Assembly: GCA_002748575.1 (NCBI GenBank)
Contig: PDSR01000080.1
Span: forward strand, 1 to 41,360
Length of the DNA stretch: 41,360 nt
Direction of reading: 5' to 3'
From: Gammaproteobacteria bacterium
GTDB taxonomy: Bacteria > Pseudomonadota > Gammaproteobacteria > Pseudomonadales > Ketobacteraceae
In this document: one piece after another, positions 1 through 6,888 of the stretch
How positions within the stretch are numbered: the first letter of the stretch is position 1
Layout: every line of letters begins with the position of its first letter
Position numbers and translations under genes: made by a program
Notes under the pieces: model-generated
Seen by the model: only the letters and a program-made list of their open reading frames with translations
Databases searched by the model: none
What the model was told of the DNA's origin: nothing

Positions 1-1
1 T

Positions 2-1873
2 TATTTATCGCAAACACTTTATCAGTCGGCCACCAATCTGGCTATGCAACTGTTATTGCTGATTATATTTTGCCTTTTTTTAAAGCGTATCCCCGGCTGG
101 ATTTATGCGTTACAACAACGCATGGTACGCCATCACCTGAATAAAAAAACTTCACGCATTGCTATCAGCCTTTTACGTTTTTTCCAGCCAAATGCCCAAT
201 GGTTAAGCGCGGTATTGCTTTATTATTATTTGCATTATCAACTGAAAACATCTGATAACGACTGGCTGTTAGTTTATAACGTGGTGGCGATTGCGGCTTT
301 TTATTTACTGGTAAAAACTCTTGCATTGGGCGCTATCAGCAACACCAACAGCCGCGCCCATTTATTTGTGCTGAAATCAAAACAACTTGACATAAAACAG
401 CAGTGTCACCGGTTTGCGTTATACACAACATTCGCTTCAGTCTTTTATATTATTCTCCAAATTATTCTTAAAGGCGGCATCATTTGCACCGCTTACCTGA
501 TTATATTGATCCTTACTATTTGGTTGCTTGGTTATCGCACCATTAATGCCTTTCAATCAGAATTTGCTACTCATTTATCGAAACGCGTATCTGAACAATT
601 TATCAGTCGCTTTGAGAAGCTGCAAAAACCCTTGATAAAGCCATTGGTAAATCCTGCGATTTTTATCGGCTTACAGTTACTCGATATTATCAGAGCTGCC
701 CATATTCAACTGTTGCGTTTGGAACGCTACCAGACGCTTACCGCCAAGTTTTTAAAAATTCGCCTGGAACAAAGCCAATCCAATACCCCTGAACCAGAAC
801 AGGAAGAACAAGACGACATTCATTACGAGAACTGGTTTTTAAACAGCAATGTATTGGAAACCCGGCCTAATTTACTGGCGCAATCACCCTGGCTGGGGGA
901 CATCAACCAGAATGCTGGTGACTGGCTGGAAGGCAAACAGGATGAAAACGATCTGGCGCTGATCGGTGAAAACGGCATTGGCAAATCAACGCTGTTAAAG
1001 CAGTGGCTGAAGCAATGGGACAAATCAAAAACGGTTTATATAAAAACACCGGAAAAAACGTTAAGGGCAAATGAGCTCCTCAAACTGATATGCGATTCCC
1101 TGGATTTTAAAGATTGTGAAGATATTGCCGGGTTTGTTAGCCAACAGGAAGCCCTGGAAAAAACCATTATTGTGATTGACGAGGCCCACCACTTATTTTT
1201 AAGTGATGTAGGAGGCTTTGAAGCCTATAAAAAATTGCAGGATTTAATCAGTGCAAAACTGAAAAATATATTCTGGGTGGTTGCGATCAATCAACAGTCC
1301 TGGATTTATTTGAACGATGTTTTTAGCCAAACCTATCAGTTCTCTTCATTCATTACCATGCAACGCTGGACGCAACAGGGTATTCGGGATTTGATTTTGC
1401 GCCGCCATAAGGCATCCCGCCGCCAGCTCCACTTTGATGAGTTATTACTGGCCAGTACATCCCACAGTGAAACAGCGACCAGAGCTGCGGAATCCCGCTG
1501 CTTCAGCCTGATATGGGATCAGTCGTCAGGCATTCCTGCGGTTGCGCTTGCTATCTGGATTAATTCTGCCAGAAACCCTGCCACCGGTTTAATTGAAATG
1601 GGCATACCGGAACGCCCAGGCAGCGATGCATTGAACAGCCTGTCGGATGATCACCTGTTTGTGTATGCCGCTCTGGTGGTTCACGATTCTCTGAACACTC
1701 AACAGGCCCATGCCGTTGCCCATTTATCAGAAGCTATTGTCAGGCGCACATTAAAACACGGCCTGGATCAGGGCTTTTTAATACGCAAAAGCGACGACCG
1801 TTACTTTATTAATCCGCTGTGGCAAATACAGCTTTGCCAACTGTTAAGAAGGAAGAATTTCCTCCATGAATAA
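2..1873 (+). CDS. Membrane-anchored AAA/P-loop ATPase, 5'-truncated
   Basis: The reading frame is open to the left edge. The first ATG (base 44) has no Shine-Dalgarno sequence, so the true start probably lies outside the window. Counting from that ATG, residues 1-170 are very hydrophobic, with about four candidate membrane segments. After a linker follows an ATPase domain with Walker A GENGIGKST (residues 308-316) and Walker B IIVIDEAHH (about 375-383). This resembles AAA_22/ExeA-like or TniB-like ATPases. The C-terminal 120 residues look like a winged-helix or lid region. The likely role is an ATP-driven switch at the inner membrane; the substrate is unknown. The gene overlaps the following MscS-type channel gene by 8 bp, so the two products are probably made together. 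The family is recognised only at the level of the P-loop fold. Confidence 0.75.
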   Translation, partial: YLSQTLYQSATNLAMQLLLLIIFCLFLKRIPGWIYALQQRMVRHHLNKKTSRIAISLLRFFQPNAQWLSAVLLYYYLHYQLKTSDNDWLLVYNVVAIAAFYLLVKTLALGAISNTNSRAHLFVLKSKQLDIKQQCHRFALYTTFASVFYIILQIILKGGIICTAYLIILILTIWLLGYRTINAFQSEFATHLSKRVSEQFISRFEKLQKPLIKPLVNPAIFIGLQLLDIIRAAHIQLLRLERYQTLTAKFLKIRLEQSQSNTPEPEQEEQDDIHYENWFLNSNVLETRPNLLAQSPWLGDINQNAGDWLEGKQDENDLALIGENGIGKSTLLKQWLKQWDKSKTVYIKTPEKTLRANELLKLICDSLDFKDCEDIAGFVSQQEALEKTIIVIDEAHHLFLSDVGGFEAYKKLQDLISAKLKNIFWVVAINQQSWIYLNDVFSQTYQFSSFITMQRWTQQGIRDLILRRHKASRRQLHFDELLLASTSHSETATRAAESRCFSLIWDQSSGIPAVALAIWINSARNPATGLIEMGIPERPGSDALNSLSDDHLFVYAALVVHDSLNTQQAHAVAHLSEAIVRRTLKHGLDQGFLIRKSDDRYFINPLWQIQLCQLLRRKNFLHE

Positions 1874-2681
1874 CAACGTGGTTAACGACCTGACTAATAT
1901 CGCGTCTTTGTTTAATTTATACAAAGTGCTGTTTTTGATTTTAGGCTTTATGTCGCTGTACTTTATCAACAAACTGGCGCGTTCTTTGTTTGATCAGCTA
2001 ATGATAAAACTGCCCGGCAGCCGCTTTACCGTATTGCAGATTGCTACCCTGTTCAGTTTTGTAGTTTATATCATTGGGTCATTTGCGCTGGTTATTGGTG
2101 TACTCAATCCGCCCAAAGAATTTCTGTATGCGGCGGGGGGCAGTATGGCCGTTGCTGTTGGTATTGCCTTAAAAGATGTGGTCGCATCGGTGATTGCCGG
2201 GCTGGTTTTGCTGTTCGACCGGCCATTTATTGTGGGTGATCGGGTGAATTTTGATGGCAGCTATGGCGAGATTATCAGTATTGGCCTCAGATCGGTTCGC
2301 CTGCAAACGCTGGACGATAATACTATTACTATTCCCAATGCCCGCTTTATGAATGAAATGGTGTCATCGGGGAATGCCGGTGCATTGGAAATGATGGTGG
2401 TATGTGATTTTCACGTGGCGCTGACCGCTGATGTGCAACAGGCCATTGAAATCATTCGCGAAGTCATTGTGACCAGCCGTTACGCCTACCTGAAAAAACC
2501 AATTAATTTCAGCGTTAGTGAAGTGGAAGTGGCTCAGCGGCTTGCCATCCAAATCAAGGCAAAAGCCTATGTGCTGGATATTCGTTATGAAAAAGCTTTT
2601 CAGAGCGATATCGTCAGCCGCACAACGCAATTATTTATTGAGCAACAAGTGCAGCGCCCGGTGTTCGGTACGCATATTTAA
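1866..2681 (+). CDS. MscS-family mechanosensitive ion channel
   Basis: A 271-residue membrane protein with three predicted transmembrane segments (about 15-35, 55-80 and 88-115). The third, glycine/alanine-rich and ending in LLFDRPFIVGDRV, is the pore helix typical of MscS. The beta domain follows (VGDRVNFDG near residue 124, then TLDDNTITIPNARF). Such channels open on membrane tension and release solutes during hypo-osmotic shock. The length is close to the E. coli MscS class. Translation is coupled to the upstream ATPase gene: the overlap is ATGAATAA, and AAGGAAGA lies about 10 bp upstream of the start. The 3' end overlaps the convergent DUF3106 gene by 51 bp. The family assignment is firm; a special function with the ATPase is inference. 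Confidence 0.9.
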   Translation: MNNNVVNDLTNIASLFNLYKVLFLILGFMSLYFINKLARSLFDQLMIKLPGSRFTVLQIATLFSFVVYIIGSFALVIGVLNPPKEFLYAAGGSMAVAVGIALKDVVASVIAGLVLLFDRPFIVGDRVNFDGSYGEIISIGLRSVRLQTLDDNTITIPNARFMNEMVSSGNAGALEMMVVCDFHVALTADVQQAIEIIREVIVTSRYAYLKKPINFSVSEVEVAQRLAIQIKAKAYVLDIRYEKAFQSDIVSRTTQLFIEQQVQRPVFGTHI

Positions 2682-3122
2682 CCAGCGCTGCTTTGCTTTT
2701 TTCTTTTTCCAGTCAGGCAGATTTTTCCACTTTTTCTTTAATTTTTTTTGTTTGCTTTCAGGCAGGCTTTTAAACCATTTATATTTCGCACGAAGATCAC
2801 GACGCACTTCAGGTGGCAACTGTTTAAAATGCTGAAACCGGCGACGTAGTGTTTTTTTCTGCGCCGGGCTTAATGCCTGCCAGCGTTTAAATCTGGCCCG
2901 GTATTTTTCCCGTGCCTGCGCCGATAAGGATTGCCAGCGATTAACACCTTTCACCATGCGAGCACGTTCTGCGTCAGGCATGGCCCCCCACTGCTTTTTA
3001 TAAGGCTGTAACAGTTGTTGCTGCTGTTTGCTTAAAGTATCCCATGCAAACTCATCAGCAATAGCAACTGAATTCAAAAGCAAAGCCAACAAAAAGATTA
3101 ATAGTTTACTGCCATTATTCAT
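2631..3122 (-). CDS. DUF3106 family exported protein
   Basis: A 163-residue protein with an N-terminal signal peptide (hydrophobic LLIFLLALLL, likely cleaved after VAIA). The rest is a basic, tryptophan-rich run of repeated units of the form W-x-x-L-(S/P)-x-x-x-(R/K), such as RWQSLSAQ, RWQALSPAQ and WFKSLPESK. That repetitive pattern is the hallmark of DUF3106, a family of unknown function often encoded beside a sigma factor. An upstream in-frame ATG (3128) lies only 1 bp from the AGGAG. The ATG at 3122 has 7 bp spacing and overlaps the preceding gene's stop as ATGAATAA, so 3122 is preferred. It is the last gene of the sigma operon. Its final 51 bp overlap the end of the mscS-like gene on the other strand. 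Confidence 0.82.
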   Translation of the reverse strand: MNNGSKLLIFLLALLLNSVAIADEFAWDTLSKQQQQLLQPYKKQWGAMPDAERARMVKGVNRWQSLSAQAREKYRARFKRWQALSPAQKKTLRRRFQHFKQLPPEVRRDLRAKYKWFKSLPESKQKKLKKKWKNLPDWKKKKAKQRWLNMRTEHRALHLLLNK

Positions 3123-3360
3123 CTTCATTCTCCTGCTGCTGGTCACTCTCGACTTCATCCAGAGAGATCATTGCTTCCAGCTCTTGCGGGTCCACCCATT
3201 CACCGCTGTCGGTTTCAAAATCAGCCAGATAGTGCAAAAATTCCTGCGACAACACTGTATCTGCCATCCCTGCACTGGCTATAAACAGCATCACCAGCAG
3301 GCTATTTCCCACCCTTGTTTTAACTGGAATCGTTTTAACTGACATTGTTTTAACCAGCAT
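3115..3360 (-). CDS. Small exported acidic protein of the sigma operon
   Basis: An 81-residue protein not matched to a named family. An N-terminal hydrophobic stretch (NSLLVMLFIASAGMA) suggests a signal peptide or membrane anchor. The remainder is acidic (EFLHYLADFETDSGEWVDPQ, ending in ENEDE). AGGAGG lies 7 bp before the ATG, which supports this start. The first 15 codons contain three 15-bp tandem units encoding VKTMS, VKTIP and VKTRV. It overlaps the upstream DUF3619-like gene by 11 bp and the downstream DUF3106 gene by 8 bp, so all three are probably translationally coupled. Its acidic character contrasts with the very basic DUF3106 product, which invites the guess that the two interact in the periplasm. 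That is inference only. Confidence 0.7.
   Translation of the reverse strand: MLVKTMSVKTIPVKTRVGNSLLVMLFIASAGMADTVLSQEFLHYLADFETDSGEWVDPQELEAMISLDEVESDQQQENEDE
3315..3359 (-). repeat. Three 15-bp tandem units at the start of a CDS
   Basis: Three consecutive 15-nt units occupy 3315-3329, 3330-3344 and 3345-3359. On the plus strand each begins with TTGTTTTAAC or TCGTTTTAAC. They encode the repeated VKT-x-x pentapeptide at the N-terminus of the small exported protein. The copies differ at a few positions. The period of 15 matches other short duplications in this window. Confidence 0.8.
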
Positions 3361-3712
3361 TGCTTTCCTCCTGGGCCATCAGCCAGGCAACAAATTCAAG
3401 ATCCTGCATCAGCTCCAGATCATTTTCAGATCCAATCAATTCCACATCACTTATATCCGGGGCTGGCATTTCGGACGGCTGTATCATCGGGAATTGTGTC
3501 GCCCATAAAGCAACAACCAGGGTTGCCGCTGCCACACCACCGGCCGGTGCCCACAACCTCCAGGATGTCGGCTGCATTTTAAGGTGCCGGCCATTAAGTG
3601 CAGACTGGCGAATACGATTCAAATCAGCCAATGTCTGTTGATCAAATTCATCAACACTTTGATCCAGTGCCTGCTTTACCTTTTCTTCAAAGGGATCTTT
3701 CTGTTCAGTCAT
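3350..3712 (-). CDS. DUF3619-like single-pass membrane protein, possible anti-sigma factor
   Basis: A 120-residue protein. The frame is open further upstream, but the ATG at 3712 overlaps the sigma-factor stop as TAATG and begins a sensible protein (MTEQKDPFEEKV). The N-terminal 55 residues are soluble and charged (VKQALDQSVDEFDQQTLADL). A single transmembrane segment follows around residues 55-72 (GGVAAATLVVALWATQF), then an acidic C-terminal part that would be periplasmic. This layout, directly after an ECF sigma gene, matches DUF3619-type proteins and is the usual topology of a membrane anti-sigma factor. The anti-sigma role is inferred from position and topology; no ZAS zinc motif is seen. 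Confidence 0.75.
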   Translation of the reverse strand: MTEQKDPFEEKVKQALDQSVDEFDQQTLADLNRIRQSALNGRHLKMQPTSWRLWAPAGGVAAATLVVALWATQFPMIQPSEMPAPDISDVELIGSENDLELMQDLEFVAWLMAQEESNAG

Positions 3713-4260
3713 TACCAATACCCTGCCAGCTGCTGCCTTAGTGTTGCCAAAGCACGAGCATAATGTGTTTTTACGCTGCCATCCGAAATGCCCATTGCCA
3801 TCGCCGTTTCTGCTACGCTCATACCTTCCCATAACCGTAACATAAACGCCTGCTGCTGGCGGATGGGGAGTTGTGCTACCGCTTTTACCAACTGATCGGT
3901 GGCCTGGGCAAATTGCAGTGTTTTTTCCGGGGTTAACGCCTGTTGATCTTCTACCTGCTGAATAGCATCTGCGTTTTCGTTTTCGGCAGTTTTATCTTTG
4001 CTCAAACCAAGCCAGCCAAATACCCTGTTTTTTACCGCGTTACGCCGATAATAATCATAAATCCGTGTTTGCAGTATTTTAAAAAACAGCCCGTGCCAAT
4101 CGTTCGCATCCCTATCACCATAGTTTTTTACCAATGCCATCATGGCATCCTGCACAATATCCAACGCATCCTGATCACACCCAGTAGCGATCCTGGCCAT
4201 TTGAAAACCACGTTTCTGCACTCCGATTAGAAAATGCTCCAATGCCTTGCGATTATTCAT
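3712..4260 (-). CDS. RNA polymerase ECF-type sigma factor
   Basis: A 182-residue protein with sigma-70 region 2 at about residues 25-85 (DALDIVQDAMMALVKNYGD, then ILQTRIYDYYRRN). Region 4 lies at about 125-175 (LPIRQQQAFMLRLWEGMS, a helix-turn-helix with MAMGISDGSVKTHYARAL). Region 3 is absent, as in ECF sigma factors. A Q/E-rich linker of about 35 residues joins the two regions. The gene is followed without a gap by a single-pass membrane protein and two exported proteins, the arrangement of a sigma factor controlled from the envelope. A 42-aa ORF precedes it by 12 bp. Targets cannot be told from the window. Confidence 0.9.
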   Translation of the reverse strand: MNNRKALEHFLIGVQKRGFQMARIATGCDQDALDIVQDAMMALVKNYGDRDANDWHGLFFKILQTRIYDYYRRNAVKNRVFGWLGLSKDKTAENENADAIQQVEDQQALTPEKTLQFAQATDQLVKAVAQLPIRQQQAFMLRLWEGMSVAETAMAMGISDGSVKTHYARALATLRQQLAGYW

Positions 4261-4272
4261 TGCGTCCGCTCA

Positions 4273-4401
4273 TTATTCAGTGTTTATACCAACCACTGTT
4301 TGCGCAGTAAAATCTTCAGGGGCACTGGCGAAGGCAACAGGATATCCGCGAACCTTCCTCTGTAATGACAGTCCCTGGGGGTTAATGGATTGATTAAACA
4401 T
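4273..4401 (-). CDS. 42-residue leader ORF ahead of the sigma gene
   Basis: A short frame reads from ATG at 4401 to TAA at 4273-4275. It has GGAG 8 bp upstream of the start and ends 12 bp before the sigma-factor ATG. The peptide begins MFNQSINPQGLSLQRK and ends VVGINTE. It has no membrane segment or cysteine. Spacing and ribosome binding site support translation as the first gene of the operon. I do not recognise a family. It could be a coupling leader, a small regulator or a chance frame. Confidence 0.5.
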   Translation of the reverse strand: MFNQSINPQGLSLQRKVRGYPVAFASAPEDFTAQTVVGINTE

Positions 4402-4461
4402 AGTTTTTAACTCCGTGATTAGAACCTGTAAAAGATTTTTTCAGTGGCCACTACAGGTAAT

Positions 4462-4489
4462 AACGTGGGAGTTAAGATTTGGTTGACAA
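4462..4489 (-). promoter_or_regulatory. Candidate promoter of the sigma operon
   Basis: On the minus strand TTGTCA (4489-4484) is followed by weak -10-like sequences near ACGTTATT. The same stretch can be read as an ECF-type promoter: AACC (4484-4481), a 15-nt spacer, then CGTT (4465-4462). The second reading would fit autoregulation by the sigma factor. Neither is strong. Confidence 0.3.
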
Positions 4490-4508
4490 AAAAAATGAAA
4501 TTTTAAAG

Positions 4509-4588
4509 GCTAAATGAAAAACCAGTGCCAATTTCTAACCCTAAGAAACCGCAACCAGCCCGGCAATGATGTCGTTCACCATAATGCA
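4509..4588 (-). repeat. Diverged copy of the pgpA 3' end, left of the TA module
   Basis: This stretch repeats the 3' end of pgpA at 5383-5490. Bases 4559-4587 match 5461-5489 at 28 of 29 positions. Bases 4523-4558 match 5398-5433 at 29 of 36. A 27-bp segment (5434-5460) is missing from this copy. Weaker similarity continues to about 4509/5383. Read in the pgpA frame it encodes CIMVNDIIAGLVAVS and then a stop. It is a gene remnant, not a functional CDS. Confidence 0.8.
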
Positions 4589-4649
4589 CAGGAATTATAG
4601 CGCACCACCTGTATGGCGATGGCATAGGAAACCACTCAATGGTGCAGAT

Positions 4650-4958
4650 TTAAATTGCAGGCCTGTGCTCGAAGTCAGATTCAACTTTTAATTTGAGGCC
4701 AAGGCCACGGATGACCTTGGTAAAGCTGGATAGTTTGGGATTACCAGCAGCAGAGAGCATTTTGTACATGCTTTCGCGGCCTAACTCAGAACGCTGAGCC
4801 AAGCCGCTGATTCCGTCTTCCTGAGCCTCGGCGATATTACGTAAGGCCATCAGGATAACGGCAGCTTCACCATCTTGCAGTGCCTCACTTAAGTATTCTG
4901 CGGCGATTTCAGGGTCGCGCAGGTGTTCATTATGTGTCGCTCTTACATTACGCGCCAT
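4650..4958 (-). CDS. HigA-type antitoxin (addiction module antidote protein)
   Basis: A 102-residue protein. The first half holds the conserved linker (LRDPEIAAEYLSEALQDG). The second half is a helix-turn-helix of the COG3636/HigA type (GISGLAQRSELGRESMYKML, then NPKLSSFTKVIRGLGLKL). Such proteins bind the partner toxin and repress their own promoter. GGAGGAA lies just upstream of the ATG at 4958. The start overlaps the toxin stop by 11 bp, so the order is toxin first, antitoxin second, as in higBA. A perfect inverted repeat ahead of the toxin gene is the likely operator. The pair stands alone between sigma-operon and riboflavin-cluster genes and is flanked by a repeat. Confidence 0.9.
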   Translation of the reverse strand: MARNVRATHNEHLRDPEIAAEYLSEALQDGEAAVILMALRNIAEAQEDGISGLAQRSELGRESMYKMLSAAGNPKLSSFTKVIRGLGLKLKVESDFEHRPAI

Positions 4959-5283
4959 GTTTATTCCTCCGCTTGTGATCTTTCCAGTATTCTTTGGCTT
5001 TATTGATATCTTTCGATTGGGTGGACTTATCACCACCACATAGCAACAAGTACACTTGCTGCCCTTCTTTACCGTAATACACTCGATAACCTGGGCCATA
5101 GTGGATGCGCAACTCACTCAGTCCTTCACCTATCGAATCGACATCACCGAACAGCCCCAGTTCCATTTTATCCACTCGCATGATGATCTTCGCTTTAGCT
5201 TTACTATCGCGCAAGCCGCGAAGCCAATCCGCATAAGGGCTTTTTCCCTTCTCATCGGTGTATTCTTTGATGGTGTTTATCAT
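4948..5283 (-). CDS. RelE/HigB-type toxin (addiction module killer protein)
   Basis: A 111-residue basic protein. It starts MINTIKEYTDEKGKSPYADW and carries the family core ELRIHYGPGYRVYYGKEG and LLLCGGDKSTQSKDINKAKE near the C-terminus. This is the RelE/ParE-superfamily subgroup called putative addiction module killer protein; related toxins cut mRNA on the ribosome. An alternative in-frame ATG at 5292 would add MPD. The 5283 start gives the usual family length. With the promoter placed at 5300-5327, the 5' leader is only a few bases, so translation may be nearly leaderless; no clear Shine-Dalgarno is seen. The pair is probably a mobile, selfish or stabilising module. Confidence 0.88.
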   Translation of the reverse strand: MINTIKEYTDEKGKSPYADWLRGLRDSKAKAKIIMRVDKMELGLFGDVDSIGEGLSELRIHYGPGYRVYYGKEGQQVYLLLCGGDKSTQSKDINKAKEYWKDHKRRNKHGA

Positions 5284-5295
5284 ATCAGGCATACT

Positions 5296-5325
5296 GTTTA
5301 TTGTATCCCAAAGGATACAATAAAC
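5296..5325 (-). promoter_or_regulatory. Toxin-antitoxin operator: perfect 13-bp inverted repeat
   Basis: The arms GTTTATTGTATCC (5296-5308) and GGATACAATAAAC (5313-5325) are perfect reverse complements around the 4-nt centre CAAA. The site lies 12 bp upstream of the chosen toxin start and overlaps the promoter below. This is the expected place for autorepression by the HigA-type antitoxin. The operator role is inferred. Confidence 0.75.
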
Positions 5326-5327
5326 AA
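5300..5327 (-). promoter_or_regulatory. Sigma-70 promoter of the toxin-antitoxin operon
   Basis: On the minus strand, -35 TTGTTT (5327-5322) and -10 TACAAT (5305-5300) are separated by 16 bp. Both lie almost wholly inside the inverted repeat, so repressor binding would block RNA polymerase. The predicted transcript start, near 5293, is at or just before the first toxin ATG. Confidence 0.6.
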
Positions 5328-5382
5328 CTTGTTTTTTCTTTGTCGGCTTCAGCGCCAGGAAGGTAACTTGCCCATATCCAGC

Positions 5383-5490
5383 GCTTAATGCAACGGACAG
5401 TGCCAATTCCTGATACTAAAAAAGCACAACCAGTAACTGTAAAATCACCAGTGCAAACAGCCCGGCAATGATGTCGTCCACCATAATGCC
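5383..5490 (-). repeat. Intact pgpA 3'-end copy, right of the TA module
   Basis: This is the partner of the remnant at 4509-4588. It contains the real pgpA C-terminal codons and stop (5416-5418) plus about 20-30 bp downstream. The period between the copies is about 875-900 bp and encloses the whole toxin-antitoxin module. Confidence 0.8.
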
Positions 5491-5889
5491 AAGCCCGCCA
5501 TGCACGTGCTTGTCGAAATACTGAATGGGCCAGGGTTTCCAGATATCGAACAGACGGAACAGAGCAAATCCTGCCAATAACCAATACCAGGTAAAAGGCA
5601 CCGCGATCATGGTAATCCAGAAGCCGACAAACTCATCCCATACGATAGCGCCATGATCATGCACCCCCCAGTCTGCCGATGTTTTCCCGCACAGATAAAC
5701 ACCTACCAATGCAGCCACCACTATCACCGCCAGATACGCAGTAAGATTTAAGTCCGACAAGGGAATATATAAAATCGCCGCCGCCACGGTACCCCAGGTG
5801 CCCGGTGCTTTTGGCGCTGCACCGCTGCCGAGGCCAATCGCCAGGAAATGAACAGGATGTTTAAATGCAGAAGCAGGTACTTTATTCAT
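5416..5889 (-). CDS. pgpA: Phosphatidylglycerophosphatase A
   Basis: A 157-residue inner-membrane enzyme that dephosphorylates phosphatidylglycerol phosphate to phosphatidylglycerol. Family motifs are present in order: GLGSGAAPKAPGTWGT (about 19-34), IVWDEFVGFWI (about 82-92), FRLFDIWKPWPI (about 111-122) and GGLGIMVDDIIAG (near 131-143). The acidic residues in the second and fourth motifs are those tied to metal and phosphate chemistry. Several hydrophobic segments lie between. The gene is the last of the riboflavin/nusB/thiL run, 36 bp after thiL, as in many gammaproteobacteria. The region encoding the last 20 residues is duplicated on the far side of the toxin-antitoxin pair, so the present C-terminus may have been supplied by the insertion. 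Confidence 0.95.
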   Translation of the reverse strand: MNKVPASAFKHPVHFLAIGLGSGAAPKAPGTWGTVAAAILYIPLSDLNLTAYLAVIVVAALVGVYLCGKTSADWGVHDHGAIVWDEFVGFWITMIAVPFTWYWLLAGFALFRLFDIWKPWPIQYFDKHVHGGLGIMVDDIIAGLFALVILQLLVVLF

Positions 5890-5925
5890 TTTCAGATACT
5901 TTATTTTCAGGGGTTGTATTCAGCG

Positions 5926-6888
5926 TTAAAAATGCCGGTAGCCTTTGGCCTTGATAGTGCTGCCGTGTTCATCGGTTAATACTCGGGATTCTGTTATTTC
6001 GCCTACCGCCGTCAGCGAACAGCCAAGCCGTTGCTGAAGTGACTGTAATGCCGCGATACGTTCTTTGGGTACGGTAAATAACAGTTTGTATTCATCGCCA
6101 AAATTAACGGCGTCCCACTGTTGTTGTGGCGCAAGCTGTGTCAGCGGCGCTGCTTTGGGTATTGCTGCCAGATTAAGTCTGGCTCCCACTTTGCTGGCTT
6201 TCAGAATATGCATTAAATCGGCGCTCAAGCCATCGGAAATATCCAGCATGGAGGTTGCCAAACCCCGCAGTGCGCTGCCCAGTTCCATTTGTGGCTCTGG
6301 CCGTAACAACTGCTGCCTTGCCATTCTTGTTTGTGTTTTGCTAATGGTTGCTGTATCTGCCAGGGTATTATTCAGTAGCAATAACCCAATATAGGGCCAG
6401 CCCAGCTCTCCGGCAACGAAAATCTGATCACCGGGTTGTGCGCCACTGCGGGTAATGGCTTCACCGTTGGGCACCCAACCGGCTATTTGAAGCGATAGCG
6501 TCAGCGGCCCATGGGTGGTATCTCCACCGATCAGAGGCACCTGGTATTGCTTTGCCAAAACCGCCAGACCATTAACCAAACCCTGAATCCAACGCTCATT
6601 TTGTTCCGGCAGAGTTAAGCAAATGCTGAACCAGGCGGGCTGCGCTCCCATAGCGGCCAAATCACTTAAATTGACTGCCAGCGCTTTGTGGCCAATATCT
6701 TCAGGAGGAGTATCTGCCAAAAAATGCACACCGGCCACCAGCGTATCGCAGGACACCGCCAGTTGATACCCCGGCCTGCCGGTTAACAGCGCGGCATCAT
6801 CACCAATGCCCAAAACTACGTTGGGGGAAGCAATGGCTTCCCCCAACGGTTTAAAGTAGTCATCAATGATTGAAAATTCATCAGCCAT
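5926..6888 (-). CDS. thiL: Thiamine-monophosphate kinase
   Basis: A 320-residue cytoplasmic enzyme that phosphorylates thiamine monophosphate to thiamine pyrophosphate, the last step of cofactor synthesis. It shows the PurM/ThiL fold motifs: GIGDDAALL near residue 27, VSCDTLVAGVHF, ALAVNLSDLAAMGAQP, IGGDTTHGPLTLS and MLDISDGLSADL. The aspartates in these motifs bind Mg-ATP in the family. The length matches the E. coli enzyme. The ATG follows the nusB stop directly with no intervening base, so the two are translationally coupled. pgpA follows 36 bp later. Confidence 0.96.
   Translation of the reverse strand: MADEFSIIDDYFKPLGEAIASPNVVLGIGDDAALLTGRPGYQLAVSCDTLVAGVHFLADTPPEDIGHKALAVNLSDLAAMGAQPAWFSICLTLPEQNERWIQGLVNGLAVLAKQYQVPLIGGDTTHGPLTLSLQIAGWVPNGEAITRSGAQPGDQIFVAGELGWPYIGLLLLNNTLADTATISKTQTRMARQQLLRPEPQMELGSALRGLATSMLDISDGLSADLMHILKASKVGARLNLAAIPKAAPLTQLAPQQQWDAVNFGDEYKLLFTVPKERIAALQSLQQRLGCSLTAVGEITESRVLTDEHGSTIKAKGYRHF

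Noticed and set aside
4589..4649. attC-like site after the toxin-antitoxin pair, which would make it a second gene cassette
   Set aside because: Only a weak GCACCA/TGGTGC inverted repeat is present, and the required AAC/GTT cores are absent. The flanking pgpA repeat explains the module better.
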